Counted from the stretch's first letter, positions 1 through 8,803 are shown. The stretch is 42,464 nucleotides of DNA from Thiobacillus denitrificans (GCA_002343685.1 DDRS01000030.1:1-42464), one strand, 5' to 3'. Program-made: numbers and translations. The notes: generated from the letters alone by a model not told the origin.

Positions 1-12
1 AACCTGGTGGGG

Positions 13-1332
13 TTACACAACTAGGTCGGAGTCGCGGCTCTCGTACAGGTGAATCTGGTTGCGTCCGCGATCCTTGGCCACATAGCATGCCGCGTCTGCC
101 GCCGACATCAGGTTTGCCGCAGTGCCGCTATCGGCATTGATCGCCACCATACCCACGCTCATGCCGACCGAGAAAATGCGATCCCCCCATTTGAAGCGGA
201 AACGCTGCACCTCGGCGCGGAAGGTATCTGCCACTTCCAGCGCGTCCGGAATGCTGCAGTTTTCCAGTAACAGCGCGAATTCGTCGCCCCCCAGGCGGGC
301 CAAGGTATCGCGTTCGCGCAGATTGCCTTTCAGCAACAGCGCCAGCTGGCGCAGCAATTCGTCGCCCGCGGCATGGCCGCAGGAATCGTTGATCACCTTG
401 AACTGGTCGAGATCCATGTAGCACAACGCATGTTCGCGTCCTTGCTGCAGAGCCGTCAACAGTGTGCGCTCGAGGCGCTGCTCGAACTCGCGGCGGTTGA
501 TCAGCCCGGTCAGGGCATCGTGGCTGGCCTGATAAATCAGGCGCGCCGTGGCCCGATCGATCTTCTCCTGCATCTGGTCCTGCATGGCCTGCAGGTGCGC
601 GGCCATGTGATTGACGCCGCGCTGCAACACCCCCAGCTCGACCTGTCCGCTCGTGTCAACCCGTTCGTCCAGATGCCCCTCGCCGATACGGCTGACCGTA
701 TGGGTCAAGGACAGGATCGGCCGGGTAATCTGGCGACCGATGCGCCAGGCCAGATACAGGTTGACGCCCAGTCCGACCAGCAGGATCGCCAGGCTGCGCA
801 GGATGGACTCGCGCTGGCTCCGAATGGTGGCACTACGCGACACGTCCAGTCCCACCCAGCCCAGCAGCCGGGTCTGGGCTCCCTTCGCTGCAGCCTGGCC
901 GTCCGGATTGAAATCGTCGACCGCCACCTCGGTACGCGTGATCGGTGCGTAATAGACGAGCCGATCCTTGTATTCAATCTGGTAGATATGGTCGGTCGGC
1001 ATGCGTTTTTCCAACGGATTCGCCCACATTCCCAGGCCGAACTGGGCCAGCCACTGGCCGTTTTCGGAGAACACCGCCACGCCGCGCACGTCCGGCTCGA
1101 TCGCCGCTTTTTCGAGCAGCGTCTGCAGCACTTCGATATTGCCCGAGGCAACGCCATACTCGGCCGCCGGCGCCAGCTGGCGTGCAATGGCCAGGGCGCG
1201 GGTGCGCAGGGACTGGTCGAGATCATCGATTTTTCCCGTGATGAGCTGGAACATCAGCAAGACGCCGATGATGGCTACCGGCACAATGGCCAACCCGATG
1301 ACACGCCCCCGTATTCCCAGTGACCGTGCCAT
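13..1332 (-). CDS. Membrane diguanylate cyclase (sensor-HAMP-GGDEF)
   Basis: This 439-residue protein should make cyclic di-GMP from two GTP at the inner membrane. It has a first membrane helix near residues 8-30, a periplasmic sensor segment that looks like the BarA-type sCache_4/DUF2222 domain (an AEYG stretch followed by a short PAS-like strand pattern), a second helix near 180-198, a HAMP linker, and a C-terminal GGDEF domain. The active-site GGDEF is intact at residues 348-352. An inhibitory I-site RERD sits exactly five residues before it, so product feedback is expected. There is no EAL domain. The ATG overlaps the stop of the upstream binding-protein gene by one base (TGATG), so the two are probably translationally coupled and may form a ligand-sensing pair. 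The ligand is unknown. Confidence 0.93.
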   Translation of the reverse strand: MARSLGIRGRVIGLAIVPVAIIGVLLMFQLITGKIDDLDQSLRTRALAIARQLAPAAEYGVASGNIEVLQTLLEKAAIEPDVRGVAVFSENGQWLAQFGLGMWANPLEKRMPTDHIYQIEYKDRLVYYAPITRTEVAVDDFNPDGQAAAKGAQTRLLGWVGLDVSRSATIRSQRESILRSLAILLVGLGVNLYLAWRIGRQITRPILSLTHTVSRIGEGHLDERVDTSGQVELGVLQRGVNHMAAHLQAMQDQMQEKIDRATARLIYQASHDALTGLINRREFEQRLERTLLTALQQGREHALCYMDLDQFKVINDSCGHAAGDELLRQLALLLKGNLRERDTLARLGGDEFALLLENCSIPDALEVADTFRAEVQRFRFKWGDRIFSVGMSVGMVAINADSGTAANLMSAADAACYVAKDRGRNQIHLYESRDSDLVV

Positions 1333-2288
1333 CAGTTTCTCCCCTCCAAACGCTTTTCCAGATCGGCTTCGGGCGGCAGGATGAATCCGAGCGAGCGCGC
1401 CACCTGATCATTGATCGAAACGCTGAAATAACTGGGGTAGGCTGGGGGCGGCAGGCGCACCGTTCCTCCCTGCATGGCGCTGCTGATCCATTCGGCAGCC
1501 TGACGGCCGATTTGCGCCGGGCTGGAATGCAAAGACAGAAGCGCGCCTGCCCGTGTCAGCGAACGCGAATAGCCCAGTACCGGATCGCGGTAGCGGTACG
1601 ATGTCAGGAAAAGGCTTTGTGCCGTGTTGCGGTTGAACACCAACGGGTCCGGCAGCGCCAGCAGCAAATCGGCTTCCGTCAAGACCGCTTCCAGCGGGGT
1701 GATCAGGCGTTCATCCGGCGTCAGCGTGGCATAGACCAGACTGAGTCCCTGTGCGCGCAATGCACTGTCCAACTCGTTCACCACGCTGCTCTGCTCGGCG
1801 CTCAACAGCACGCCCACGCGCCGCACGTCCGGCAAGGCCAGACGGATCAGGAGCGCCTGGCGCTCGAAGGGCTGATCGAGGTAAATGGCCGACAGATTGC
1901 GTCGGTTGCCGCTTCCCAGGCGCGCACGCCCTGTCTTGAGATACCACGCTCGCGGCACCAGAATCGCCAGCACGGGGGGGCGCTCGGGCAGCGCGGCCAG
2001 TGCCTCTGCCGCACCTACGCCGACGGCCACGACAAGGCGAGCATCGTTCAGCGCAGCCGGCGTCAATCCCTCGGCATATACCCGGACAGCCTCATGCGGG
2101 GTATCGTCCAGATAGGCGCGAATGACTTGATACACCTCCTGGTAAGGTGTCGCATCGTCGCTCAGTACCACTGCCACCCGGGCTGCAACAGCCTGGGACG
2201 ACACGATGGCAAGGCAGGCGCATGCCACCCCCAGTCGAACGATACGCTGGAGCGCACGCCATCTGGTCGCCCGCCCGGGAAACGTCAA
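1332..2288 (-). CDS. Periplasmic substrate-binding protein, ABC_sub_bind type
   Basis: This 318-residue protein has an N-terminal hydrophobic signal peptide ending near AVAAR, followed by a type I periplasmic binding-protein fold of the ABC_sub_bind (PF04392) kind: a first strand RVAVVLSDD, then alternating strands and helices. No permease or ATPase gene is beside it. Instead it overlaps the following diguanylate cyclase gene by one base, which suggests that it presents a ligand to that sensor rather than serving transport. The start used is a TTG that overlaps the dnaQ stop (TTGA). A GTG further in, at the start of the hydrophobic core, is possible but would shorten the signal peptide. The family assignment rests on overall pattern, not a diagnostic motif, and the ligand cannot be predicted. 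Confidence 0.75.
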   Translation of the reverse strand: MTFPGRATRWRALQRIVRLGVACACLAIVSSQAVAARVAVVLSDDATPYQEVYQVIRAYLDDTPHEAVRVYAEGLTPAALNDARLVVAVGVGAAEALAALPERPPVLAILVPRAWYLKTGRARLGSGNRRNLSAIYLDQPFERQALLIRLALPDVRRVGVLLSAEQSSVVNELDSALRAQGLSLVYATLTPDERLITPLEAVLTEADLLLALPDPLVFNRNTAQSLFLTSYRYRDPVLGYSRSLTRAGALLSLHSSPAQIGRQAAEWISSAMQGGTVRLPPPAYPSYFSVSINDQVARSLGFILPPEADLEKRLEGRN

Positions 2289-2989
2289 ACCCCCTCCTGC
2301 CCTTCAGCCCACAGGCATGCCCCTTTGCTTTCCCCGGCGATGGCTTCGAGCAGGCGGGCGTGTGCAGCCAATTCTTCGCTGCTCGCCTGCAACAGAATGG
2401 GCTTGGGGCGCGCCCGCGCGGCAGCCTGGGCAGCCCGTTCGCCGCGCACTTCCAGCCCGATCGACAAGCTTTCCTGGCCCCGCGTCAGCGCCAGGTAAAC
2501 CGCTGCCAGCAACTCGCAATCGAGCAAGGCGCCGTGCAGCGTACGCGCGGTATTGTCGACACCATAGCGTTTACACAAGGCGTCCAGATTGTTGCGCTGG
2601 CCGGGATGCAAAGCCTTGGCCATCGCCAGCGTGTCGGTCACGCCGTCGCACCAGGTGGTCAGCAGCGGCATTTCGAGCAAGCGCAGTTCCATGTTGAGGA
2701 AGCCGACATCGAAAGGGGCGTTATGGATGATGAGTTCCGCGCCCCGGATGAAATCGACGAACTCCTGCGCGACATCGGCGAAACGCGGTTTGTCCTGCAG
2801 GAATTCCGGCGTGATGCCATGCACCTGCATCGCGCCGGCGTCGATGTCGCGATCCGGGTTCACATAGCGGTGAAGATGGTTGCCGGTGAGCCGGCGGTTG
2901 ACCATTTCAACGGCCGCCACCTCGATGATGCGATGGCCCTGGTTGGGATCGAGGCCGGTGGTTTCAGTATCGAGAATGATTTGCCGCAT
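2285..2989 (-). CDS. dnaQ: DNA polymerase III epsilon subunit (3'-5' proofreading exonuclease)
   Basis: The product, 234 residues, is the proofreading exonuclease of the replicative polymerase core. The DEDD-family motifs are all visible: Exo I LDTETTG with D7 and E9, Exo II HNAPFDVGFLN, and Exo III HGALLDCELLA with the catalytic His and Asp. The alanine-rich C-terminal tail is the part that binds the alpha subunit in the family. The ATG at 2989 was chosen because the protein then begins MRQIILDTETTG as in homologues; the open frame further upstream runs through rnhA. It lies 11 bases after rnhA on the same strand. In E. coli the two genes are divergent, so the arrangement here differs. The stop overlaps the start of the downstream binding-protein gene. 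Confidence 0.96.
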   Translation of the reverse strand: MRQIILDTETTGLDPNQGHRIIEVAAVEMVNRRLTGNHLHRYVNPDRDIDAGAMQVHGITPEFLQDKPRFADVAQEFVDFIRGAELIIHNAPFDVGFLNMELRLLEMPLLTTWCDGVTDTLAMAKALHPGQRNNLDALCKRYGVDNTARTLHGALLDCELLAAVYLALTRGQESLSIGLEVRGERAAQAAARARPKPILLQASSEELAAHARLLEAIAGESKGACLWAEGQEGV

Positions 2990-3000
2990 GATTTCGATGT

Positions 3001-3447
3001 TCAGTGTTGTTGTGCCTGCAGCACGCCCAGATTGGCCAGTGCATCGGCGCGTTCGTTCTCGGGATGGCCCGCATGGCCGCGTACCCATTTCCATTCGATG
3101 CGATGCAACTGGCTCAACGCATCCAGTTGCAGCCACAGATCCTGGTTCTTCACCGGCTTGCCGTCGGCGGTACGCCAATTGCGCCGCTTCCAGCCCGGCA
3201 TCCATTCGCTGATGCCCTTTTGCACGTACTGCGAATCGGTGTGGACTTCGACCGTTGACGGGCGCTTCAACGATTCCAACGCCCGGATCACCGCGGTCAT
3301 CTCCATACGGTTGTTGGTAGTGTTGGGCTCGCCGCCGCTGATTTCCTTGCGATGGCCGTTCGCCACCAGCAGCGCGCCCCAGCCCCCTACGCCAGGATTC
3401 CCCTTGCAGGCGCCATCACTGTAGATATGAATAATGTCAGCGTTCAC
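3001..3447 (-). CDS. rnhA: Ribonuclease HI
   Basis: This is a 148-residue RNase HI, close to the usual 155, which cleaves the RNA strand of RNA-DNA hybrids such as primers and R-loops. The metal-binding carboxylates are in their expected contexts: D11 in SDGAC, the Glu of NNRMEM, the Asp of HTDSQYV and the Asp of RADALA. The basic handle region with KRRNWR is present. The start is a GTG at 3447. It lies inside the end of the upstream methyltransferase gene (11-base overlap), and no later start would keep the first strand. dnaQ follows after 11 bases. Confidence 0.96.
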   Translation of the reverse strand: MNADIIHIYSDGACKGNPGVGGWGALLVANGHRKEISGGEPNTTNNRMEMTAVIRALESLKRPSTVEVHTDSQYVQKGISEWMPGWKRRNWRTADGKPVKNQDLWLQLDALSQLHRIEWKWVRGHAGHPENERADALANLGVLQAQQH

Positions 3448-4174
3448 GACGGACCCGATACTGTTTGAGATTGATCACCTTGGCCGCGGGCGACAACAGG
3501 CGCTGCGCCACCGGCGTCGTCCACTGCGGCAGGATGATGTTCATGCCCTGCACGCGTTTGACCGCCTGCAGGAAATACACGCCGCCGCCCATCGCCCACC
3601 AGCGGTCGCCTGCCGGCTCCATGAAACGCAGGCGGCGCAGCCAGTTCTCGCGGTTGACCGGCGGACGGTAGCAGCACATGCTGCCTGCCGCCACCTCGAG
3701 TCCCAGCAACACCATCCAGTCCTTCACTCGCGAAATGTTCAGAAAGCTGCCGTTCCATGGATAACCGCGTTCGCCGCCCTGCAGCTTGCGCACCAGCCCC
3801 CACAGGCTGCGCGGATTGAATCCGGCCAGCACCAGCCGGCCCTCCGGGCGCAGCACCCGCTCGGCCTCGCGCAGCACCTGATGCGGGTTGGAACTGAATT
3901 CCAGCACGTGCGGCAACAGCAAAAGGTCGAGCGACTGGCTCTCGAACGGCAGGAACATGGGATCGGCCTGCACCCGTCCGGGGGATTCGACCGCACATGT
4001 CACACGTAGCGGGATCCGGCTGTTGCGCAGGAAATCGATCTGCGGCAGGCCAACCTGCACCGCATTGAAGCCGAACACATCCGACACCGCCTGGTCGAAA
4101 TAGCGTTGCTCCCGAAACAGCAAGTGCTGTCCGAGTGGCGTTTCAAACCATCCCGCATTCAGCTTGGATAACAT
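3437..4174 (-). CDS. yafS: YafS-like SAM-dependent methyltransferase-fold protein
   Basis: A 245-residue protein with the second half of a class I methyltransferase (Methyltransf_11) fold: a DPMFLPF turn, a LLLLPHVLEF strand, and the helix-strand pair HQVLREAERVLRPEGRLVLAGFNP. The glycine-rich SAM-binding motif I expected in the first third is not recognisable, so activity is uncertain. Position supports the name: in E. coli yafS also lies between gloB and rnhA/dnaQ. It is transcribed divergently from gloB with only 29 bases between the two ATGs, and a GGGAG ribosome site precedes this ATG. It is the first gene of the minus-strand chain down to the diguanylate cyclase. Function in any species is not established. 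Confidence 0.85.
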   Translation of the reverse strand: MLSKLNAGWFETPLGQHLLFREQRYFDQAVSDVFGFNAVQVGLPQIDFLRNSRIPLRVTCAVESPGRVQADPMFLPFESQSLDLLLLPHVLEFSSNPHQVLREAERVLRPEGRLVLAGFNPRSLWGLVRKLQGGERGYPWNGSFLNISRVKDWMVLLGLEVAAGSMCCYRPPVNRENWLRRLRFMEPAGDRWWAMGGGVYFLQAVKRVQGMNIILPQWTTPVAQRLLSPAAKVINLKQYRVRRER

Positions 4175-4203
4175 AGTCGTTTCTCCCGCCAGGTTGCCCC
4201 ATC

Positions 4204-4974
4204 ATGTTGACCCTCATTCCCCTGTCCGCGTTCGAGGACAATTACATCTGGATCTGGCACGACGGCCATCATGCCGTCGCTGTCGACCCGGGCGATCCCG
4301 TTCCGTTGATCGCCTACCTCGATGCCCGCCACCTCACTCTGACCGCCATTCTGATCACCCACCATCATCGCGACCATACTGGCGGCAACGTCCTCCTGCG
4401 TCAACGCTATAACTGCCCCGTCTATGCGCCTGACAACCCGCGCATTCCGGCAGTGACCCACGTCCTGCACGGTGGCGATTCGGTCGATATCGCCAAACCG
4501 CTTTTACATTTCGACGTGCTGGCCACCCCGGGCCACACACTCGACCACATCAGCTATGTCGGCCACGGCAGCCTGTTTTGCGGCGACACCGTGTTCGGAT
4601 GCGGATGCGGGAAACTGTTCGAAGGCAGCCCCGCGATCATGGCTGCCAGCCTCGATGCCATTCTAGCGCTGCCCGATACTACCCGGGTCTGCTGCGCGCA
4701 CGAATACACCCTGAGCAATATTGACTTTGCCAAAACCATCGACGGCGCCAATCCGGCACTGCTTGAACGCGAGCGTGCCGATCGTGCCCTGCGCGCCCGC
4801 AATTCGCCCACGTTGCCTTCGACCCTGCAGCTGGAGAAACGCACCAATCCCTTCCTGCGTTTCCATGACCCTGACATGACGGCCTACGCGAGTCGCTATC
4901 TGGATCGACCGCACCCCACGCCGGCCGAGGTATTCGGCGCGATCCGGGCAGCCAAGGATGCGTGGGATGGTTGA
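4204..4974 (+). CDS. gloB: Hydroxyacylglutathione hydrolase (glyoxalase II)
   Basis: This 256-residue metallo-beta-lactamase-fold enzyme hydrolyses S-lactoylglutathione to lactate and glutathione, the second step of methylglyoxal detoxification in the cytosol. The binuclear metal motif THHHRDH is at residues 52-58, followed by a third-ligand His in TPGHTLDH, the bridging Asp in FCGDTVFGCGCGK, and a final His in CCAHEYTLSN. The C-terminal HAGH domain that binds glutathione is present, ending near PTPAEVFGAIR. Length matches the family. mltD follows 72 bases downstream, as these two genes neighbour each other in E. coli. The ribosome site is weak. Confidence 0.96.
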   Translation: MLTLIPLSAFEDNYIWIWHDGHHAVAVDPGDPVPLIAYLDARHLTLTAILITHHHRDHTGGNVLLRQRYNCPVYAPDNPRIPAVTHVLHGGDSVDIAKPLLHFDVLATPGHTLDHISYVGHGSLFCGDTVFGCGCGKLFEGSPAIMAASLDAILALPDTTRVCCAHEYTLSNIDFAKTIDGANPALLERERADRALRARNSPTLPSTLQLEKRTNPFLRFHDPDMTAYASRYLDRPHPTPAEVFGAIRAAKDAWDG

Positions 4975-5046
4975 CCGCCCCCAGCCTGCCACTTAGGATG
5001 GAGCCCTGTTGAGTACGGGAAACCGACTTGCCCGGAATCAAATCAA

Positions 5047-6606
5047 TTGGCCGAATTCAAAATAAATCTGTTCAGTCTGGCCGTCCTTGCGGTGTTCGCT
5101 TCCCTGCCGGTGCACGCGGCGGAACCCGGCGCCGGCATCCAGACACTGGAGTGGAACAGCAACACCGACGACGACCCGTCCTCTGATCAGGTATCCCCCA
5201 CTGAAGCTGCCAGCCCGGACGACGTCTGGCAGCGCATCCGCAACGGGTTCAAGATCGACGACGATGCGGCACGCAACCCGCTCGTGGCCGATCACGAAGC
5301 CTGGTACGCAGCACGGCCGGATTACGTGCGCCGCATGCTCGACCGGTCTCGCCGCTACCTGTTCCATATCGTCCAGGAAGTCGACCGCCGTGCAATGCCG
5401 ATGGAAATCGCCTTGTTGCCAATGGTCGAAAGTGCGTTCAATCCCATGGCGGAATCGCCTTCCGCAGCCTCCGGCATCTGGCAGTTCATTCCGTCCACCG
5501 GCCGGCTCTATGGGCTCAGGCAGGATACCTGGTACGACGGCCGCCGCGATTTCACCGCCGCCACCGAGGCCGCGCTCGACTACCTGGGCAAGCTCTATCT
5601 CGATTTCGGCGACTGGGAACTGGCGCTGGCTGCGTACAACTGCGGGGAAGGTTGCGTCGCACGCGCCATTGAGAAGAATGTCCAGCAAGGTTTGCCAACC
5701 AATTACACCAGCCTGCCGTTGCCCAGCGAGACCCGGCATTATGTCCCCAAACTTCTTGCCATCAGGAACCTGATCAGCAATCCCGCACGCTATGGCATCG
5801 CCATCGACACGCTGCCCAACCAGCCCTATTTCAAGCAGGTCACCGTTCCCTCCGCCAGCATGGACATCCGCGCCGCTGCGCGACTGGCGGGCATGAGCAG
5901 CGACGAATTCGCCGCTTTGAACGCGGCCTTCCCTCGTAAGCTCATCCACTCGGACGGACCGGTCAACCTGCTGGTGCCGGTCGCCAAGACCGACACCTTC
6001 CAGCGCAATCTGGAAACCGGAAGCTGGGATTCCTGGCAGCCCTACCCCGCGCAAAAAGGCGAACGTCCCGAGACCATTGCCAGACGCCTCGGCGTCAGTC
6101 TTGCCAGTCTCGAAGAGCACAACCAGTTCCATCTGAAACGCGGCAGACTGGTGCGCGAGCAGGTCATTCTGGTGCCGGTCAGAAAACGGGGCACGTCAGC
6201 CGCAAGCGTCGATAGTCCCTTGCCTGTCGCATCCAATCCGACCCAGCTCGTGGTGCAGCGGGGCGACACCCTGTACAGCATTGCCCGCCACTACGGTCTG
6301 ACCGTCGCCGAACTCGGCAACGCCAACCCCGGCCTTGACGGCCGGCTCACGGCCGGCCAGACCTTGCGCCTGCCGTCCGCGCAATCGGTCCAGATGACGG
6401 CGTCGCTCCAATCCGTCGCCTACCCTGCCCCCCGCATCGCGAAACCTGCCATACCGAGCCGGTATATCGTTCAGACTGGCGACACCCTGAGCGCCATCGC
6501 CCGACGTTTCGACATCAGCCTGGCGGATTTCAGGCTGTGGAATCCTGCTTTCAGGAAACACAGCACGGTCCGCGCGGGTCAGACGGTCATCGTCAGGGCG
6601 CCCTGA
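5047..6606 (+). CDS. mltD: Membrane-bound lytic murein transglycosylase D
   Basis: This 519-residue periplasmic enzyme cleaves the glycan strands of peptidoglycan with formation of 1,6-anhydromuramic acid. A signal peptide covers roughly residues 1-24, ending LPVHA. The SLT domain has the catalytic Glu at residue 128 in VESAFNP, followed by SGIWQFIPSTG and the AAYNCGEG motif. Two clear C-terminal LysM peptidoglycan-binding repeats begin near the QRGDTLYSIA and QTGDTLSAIA motifs. A third, degenerate one lies before them around KGERPETIARRLGV. Unlike E. coli MltD no lipobox cysteine is seen, so the protein may be soluble in the periplasm. The start is a TTG; no in-frame ATG or GTG gives a signal peptide. 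Confidence 0.92.
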   Translation: MAEFKINLFSLAVLAVFASLPVHAAEPGAGIQTLEWNSNTDDDPSSDQVSPTEAASPDDVWQRIRNGFKIDDDAARNPLVADHEAWYAARPDYVRRMLDRSRRYLFHIVQEVDRRAMPMEIALLPMVESAFNPMAESPSAASGIWQFIPSTGRLYGLRQDTWYDGRRDFTAATEAALDYLGKLYLDFGDWELALAAYNCGEGCVARAIEKNVQQGLPTNYTSLPLPSETRHYVPKLLAIRNLISNPARYGIAIDTLPNQPYFKQVTVPSASMDIRAAARLAGMSSDEFAALNAAFPRKLIHSDGPVNLLVPVAKTDTFQRNLETGSWDSWQPYPAQKGERPETIARRLGVSLASLEEHNQFHLKRGRLVREQVILVPVRKRGTSAASVDSPLPVASNPTQLVVQRGDTLYSIARHYGLTVAELGNANPGLDGRLTAGQTLRLPSAQSVQMTASLQSVAYPAPRIAKPAIPSRYIVQTGDTLSAIARRFDISLADFRLWNPAFRKHSTVRAGQTVIVRAP

Positions 6607-6617
6607 GAACCGTCGGC

Positions 6618-6815
6618 TCAGTCCGATGCAGGCGGTTCGTCGGACTTGTCCGACATCAACAGCGCCACCCCGATCGCAGCCAGCACCATCCACATCACGG
6701 CGGCCCAGATGCCCAGCGCATTGGAGAGCGGCCCCATGAACATCAGGGTAAGCATCGCCACGGCCAGGACGCCGTTGCCAAGCCAGAAATTTCGACTGTG
6801 TTTGCTGCTGCTCAA
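6618..6815 (-). CDS. Small two-helix membrane protein
   Basis: A 65-residue protein of unknown function. After a short polar N-terminus (SSSKHSRNF) it has two hydrophobic segments, about residues 10-30 and 36-55, then an acidic tail ending DEPPASD. The start is inferred to be the TTG at 6813-6815, because a GGAG ribosome site lies six bases before it; the longer open frame upstream runs through the end of the ABC ATPase gene. It begins 23 bases after that ATPase stop, so it is probably the last gene of the peptide-transporter operon. It could be an accessory protein of that transporter or an unrelated membrane protein. Confidence 0.6.
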   Translation of the reverse strand: MSSSKHSRNFWLGNGVLAVAMLTLMFMGPLSNALGIWAAVMWMVLAAIGVALLMSDKSDEPPASD

Positions 6816-6838
6816 TTGATACTCCGTCCCCAGAAAAC

Positions 6839-8803
6839 TTAATCCTGCGCTGCCACCCAGTGGCACCGCACCCAATGTCCCCCGCCCAGATCGGTTCTCG
6901 CCGGATAGGTTTGCCGGCACACGGCGCTGGCGTGCGGACAACGCGGATGGAAATGGCAGCCGACCGGCGGATTGAGCGGCGAAGGCTGGTCGCCTGCCAG
7001 GCGAACGATAGTCTGCCCGGTGTGCGGCTCGATGCGCGGCACCGCACTGACCAGCGCTTGCGTATAAGGGTGGCGTGGCGTGCGCAACACCGCACCGGCC
7101 TGACCTTGCTCGACGATACGTCCGAGGTACATCACCGCCACATCGTGCGCCAGATATTCCACCACGGCGAGATTGTGCGTGATGAACAGATAGGCCAGAC
7201 CGAGATCGGCCTGCAGGTCCTTCAGCAGATTCAGTATCTGCGCCTGCACCGACACGTCGAGCGCACTGGTCGGCTCGTCGCAGATCACCAGCCGCGGCGA
7301 CACGGCAAGCGCCCGTGCGATCGCAATGCGCTGCCGCTGCCCGCCTGAGAATGCATGGGGATAACGGCCGCCCGCATCGTCCGGCAAGCCGACCTGATTC
7401 AACAGCCGGGCCACGGCACCGCGTCGTTCGCCGCGCGCGCCCACACCCAGCGCGTCCATGCCTTCGAGCAGGATGTCCACTACCCGCATGCGCGGATTGA
7501 GCGAACTGAACGGATCCTGGAATACCATCTGCGCCTGCCGTCGCAAGGTGGGCATGTTCTTCGCGGGAAGGGTCTCGCCGCCCAGCATGATGGTGCCCGA
7601 TGTCGGCTCGATCAGCCGCAGCAAGGCCTTCCCCACCGTCGTCTTGCCGCAGCCCGACTCGCCCACCAGTGCCAGCGTGCGGCCGGCCTGGATCGTCAGG
7701 TCCACGTCATCGACGGCGCGCACGTGTCCTACCGTACGCTGGATCAAGCCGCGCCGGATCGGGAAAAACACCTTCAACCCTTCCACCTGCAGCAGCGGCT
7801 GCGGGGGATGTTCCGCCACGGGATGGGCGACACGTTCGCGCACGCTGCCCGCCGGCAAACTGCCCGCCAGATGGCAGCGCACCCGCTGTCCATCCAATTC
7901 CTGCCAGCCGGGCGACTCAGCGCGGCAACATGCGATGGCAAACGGACAGCGCGGTGCGAACCGACATCCGCGTAAATGCGCGTCAAGCCGGGGCACTTGG
8001 CCGGCGATCGTGGTCAACCGCCCGGCATCGCCCGTTCGCGGCAAGGCTTCGAACAGCATGCGACTGTAGGGATGCTGCGGCGCCGTGAAGAAGGCGTCGC
8101 GCGTACCCTCCTCCAGCAATTCGCCGGCATACATCACGCCCACGCGGTCGGCGTTCTCGGCCACCACGCCGAGGTCATGCGTGATCAGCAGCATGCCCAT
8201 CCGGCGCTTCGCACGCAAGTTGCGCAACACGTCGAGCACCTGGGCCTGGATGGTCACGTCCAATGCCGTCGTCGGCTCGTCGGCAATGAGCAGGCTGGGC
8301 TCGCCCGCCAGCGCCATGGCGATCATCATCCGCTGGCGCAACCCGCCCGAAAGTTCGAACGGGTAGCTATCGAGCCGCCGTGCCGCATCCGGCACACCCA
8401 CCGAATCGAGCAGTGCGCGTGCAGCGTCGCGCGCAGCCTGTCCGCCGAGGTCCTGATGCAGAGACAACGCCTCGCCGATCTGATCGCCCACCTTGATGAC
8501 GGGATTCAGCGCCAGCATCGGCTCCTGAAACACCATCGCCATCCGCCCGCCGCGGACGCGTCGCATGTCGCGCTCGGGCAGTGCCAGTACATCGGTTTCG
8601 CCCAGTTGCACGTGGCCCGACAGGATGCGCCCGCCATCCGGCAACAGCCGCATCAGCGACAGAGCGGTCATCGATTTGCCGCAGCCCGACTCGCCCAGCA
8701 AAGCGTAGGTTTCGCCCGCCGCAACGTCGAACGACACGCCATCGACCACGCGCGCGGCACCGATACCGGTGACCAGCTTGTCGACGCGCAGCAGCGGGCT
8801 CAC
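6839..8803 (-). CDS. Peptide ABC transporter, fused double ATP-binding protein (YejF type)
   Basis: A 654-residue protein with two complete ABC ATPase domains fused in tandem, as in YejF, powering uptake of peptides or related solutes. The first half has Walker A GESGCGKS, signature LSGGLRQR and Walker B LLIADEPT. The second has GESGCGKT, FSGGQRQR and LVICDEPT. Each half ends in an oligopeptide-type C-terminal extension with a cysteine pattern (CRFAPRCPFAIACC and CHFHPRCPHASAVC), typical of DppD/OppD-like subunits. The GTG at 8803 overlaps the stop of the upstream permease gene by four bases (GTGA), which fixes the start. It acts on the cytoplasmic face of the two permeases encoded upstream. 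Confidence 0.93.
   Translation of the reverse strand: MSPLLRVDKLVTGIGAARVVDGVSFDVAAGETYALLGESGCGKSMTALSLMRLLPDGGRILSGHVQLGETDVLALPERDMRRVRGGRMAMVFQEPMLALNPVIKVGDQIGEALSLHQDLGGQAARDAARALLDSVGVPDAARRLDSYPFELSGGLRQRMMIAMALAGEPSLLIADEPTTALDVTIQAQVLDVLRNLRAKRRMGMLLITHDLGVVAENADRVGVMYAGELLEEGTRDAFFTAPQHPYSRMLFEALPRTGDAGRLTTIAGQVPRLDAHLRGCRFAPRCPFAIACCRAESPGWQELDGQRVRCHLAGSLPAGSVRERVAHPVAEHPPQPLLQVEGLKVFFPIRRGLIQRTVGHVRAVDDVDLTIQAGRTLALVGESGCGKTTVGKALLRLIEPTSGTIMLGGETLPAKNMPTLRRQAQMVFQDPFSSLNPRMRVVDILLEGMDALGVGARGERRGAVARLLNQVGLPDDAGGRYPHAFSGGQRQRIAIARALAVSPRLVICDEPTSALDVSVQAQILNLLKDLQADLGLAYLFITHNLAVVEYLAHDVAVMYLGRIVEQGQAGAVLRTPRHPYTQALVSAVPRIEPHTGQTIVRLAGDQPSPLNPPVGCHFHPRCPHASAVCRQTYPARTDLGGGHWVRCHWVAAQD

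Noticed and set aside
2990..3205. N-terminal extension of DnaQ
   Set aside because: It overlaps rnhA and would put about 70 unrelated residues before the conserved first motif.
5038..6132. Open frame of 364 codons on the minus strand
   Set aside because: It is antisense to mltD and shows no domain.
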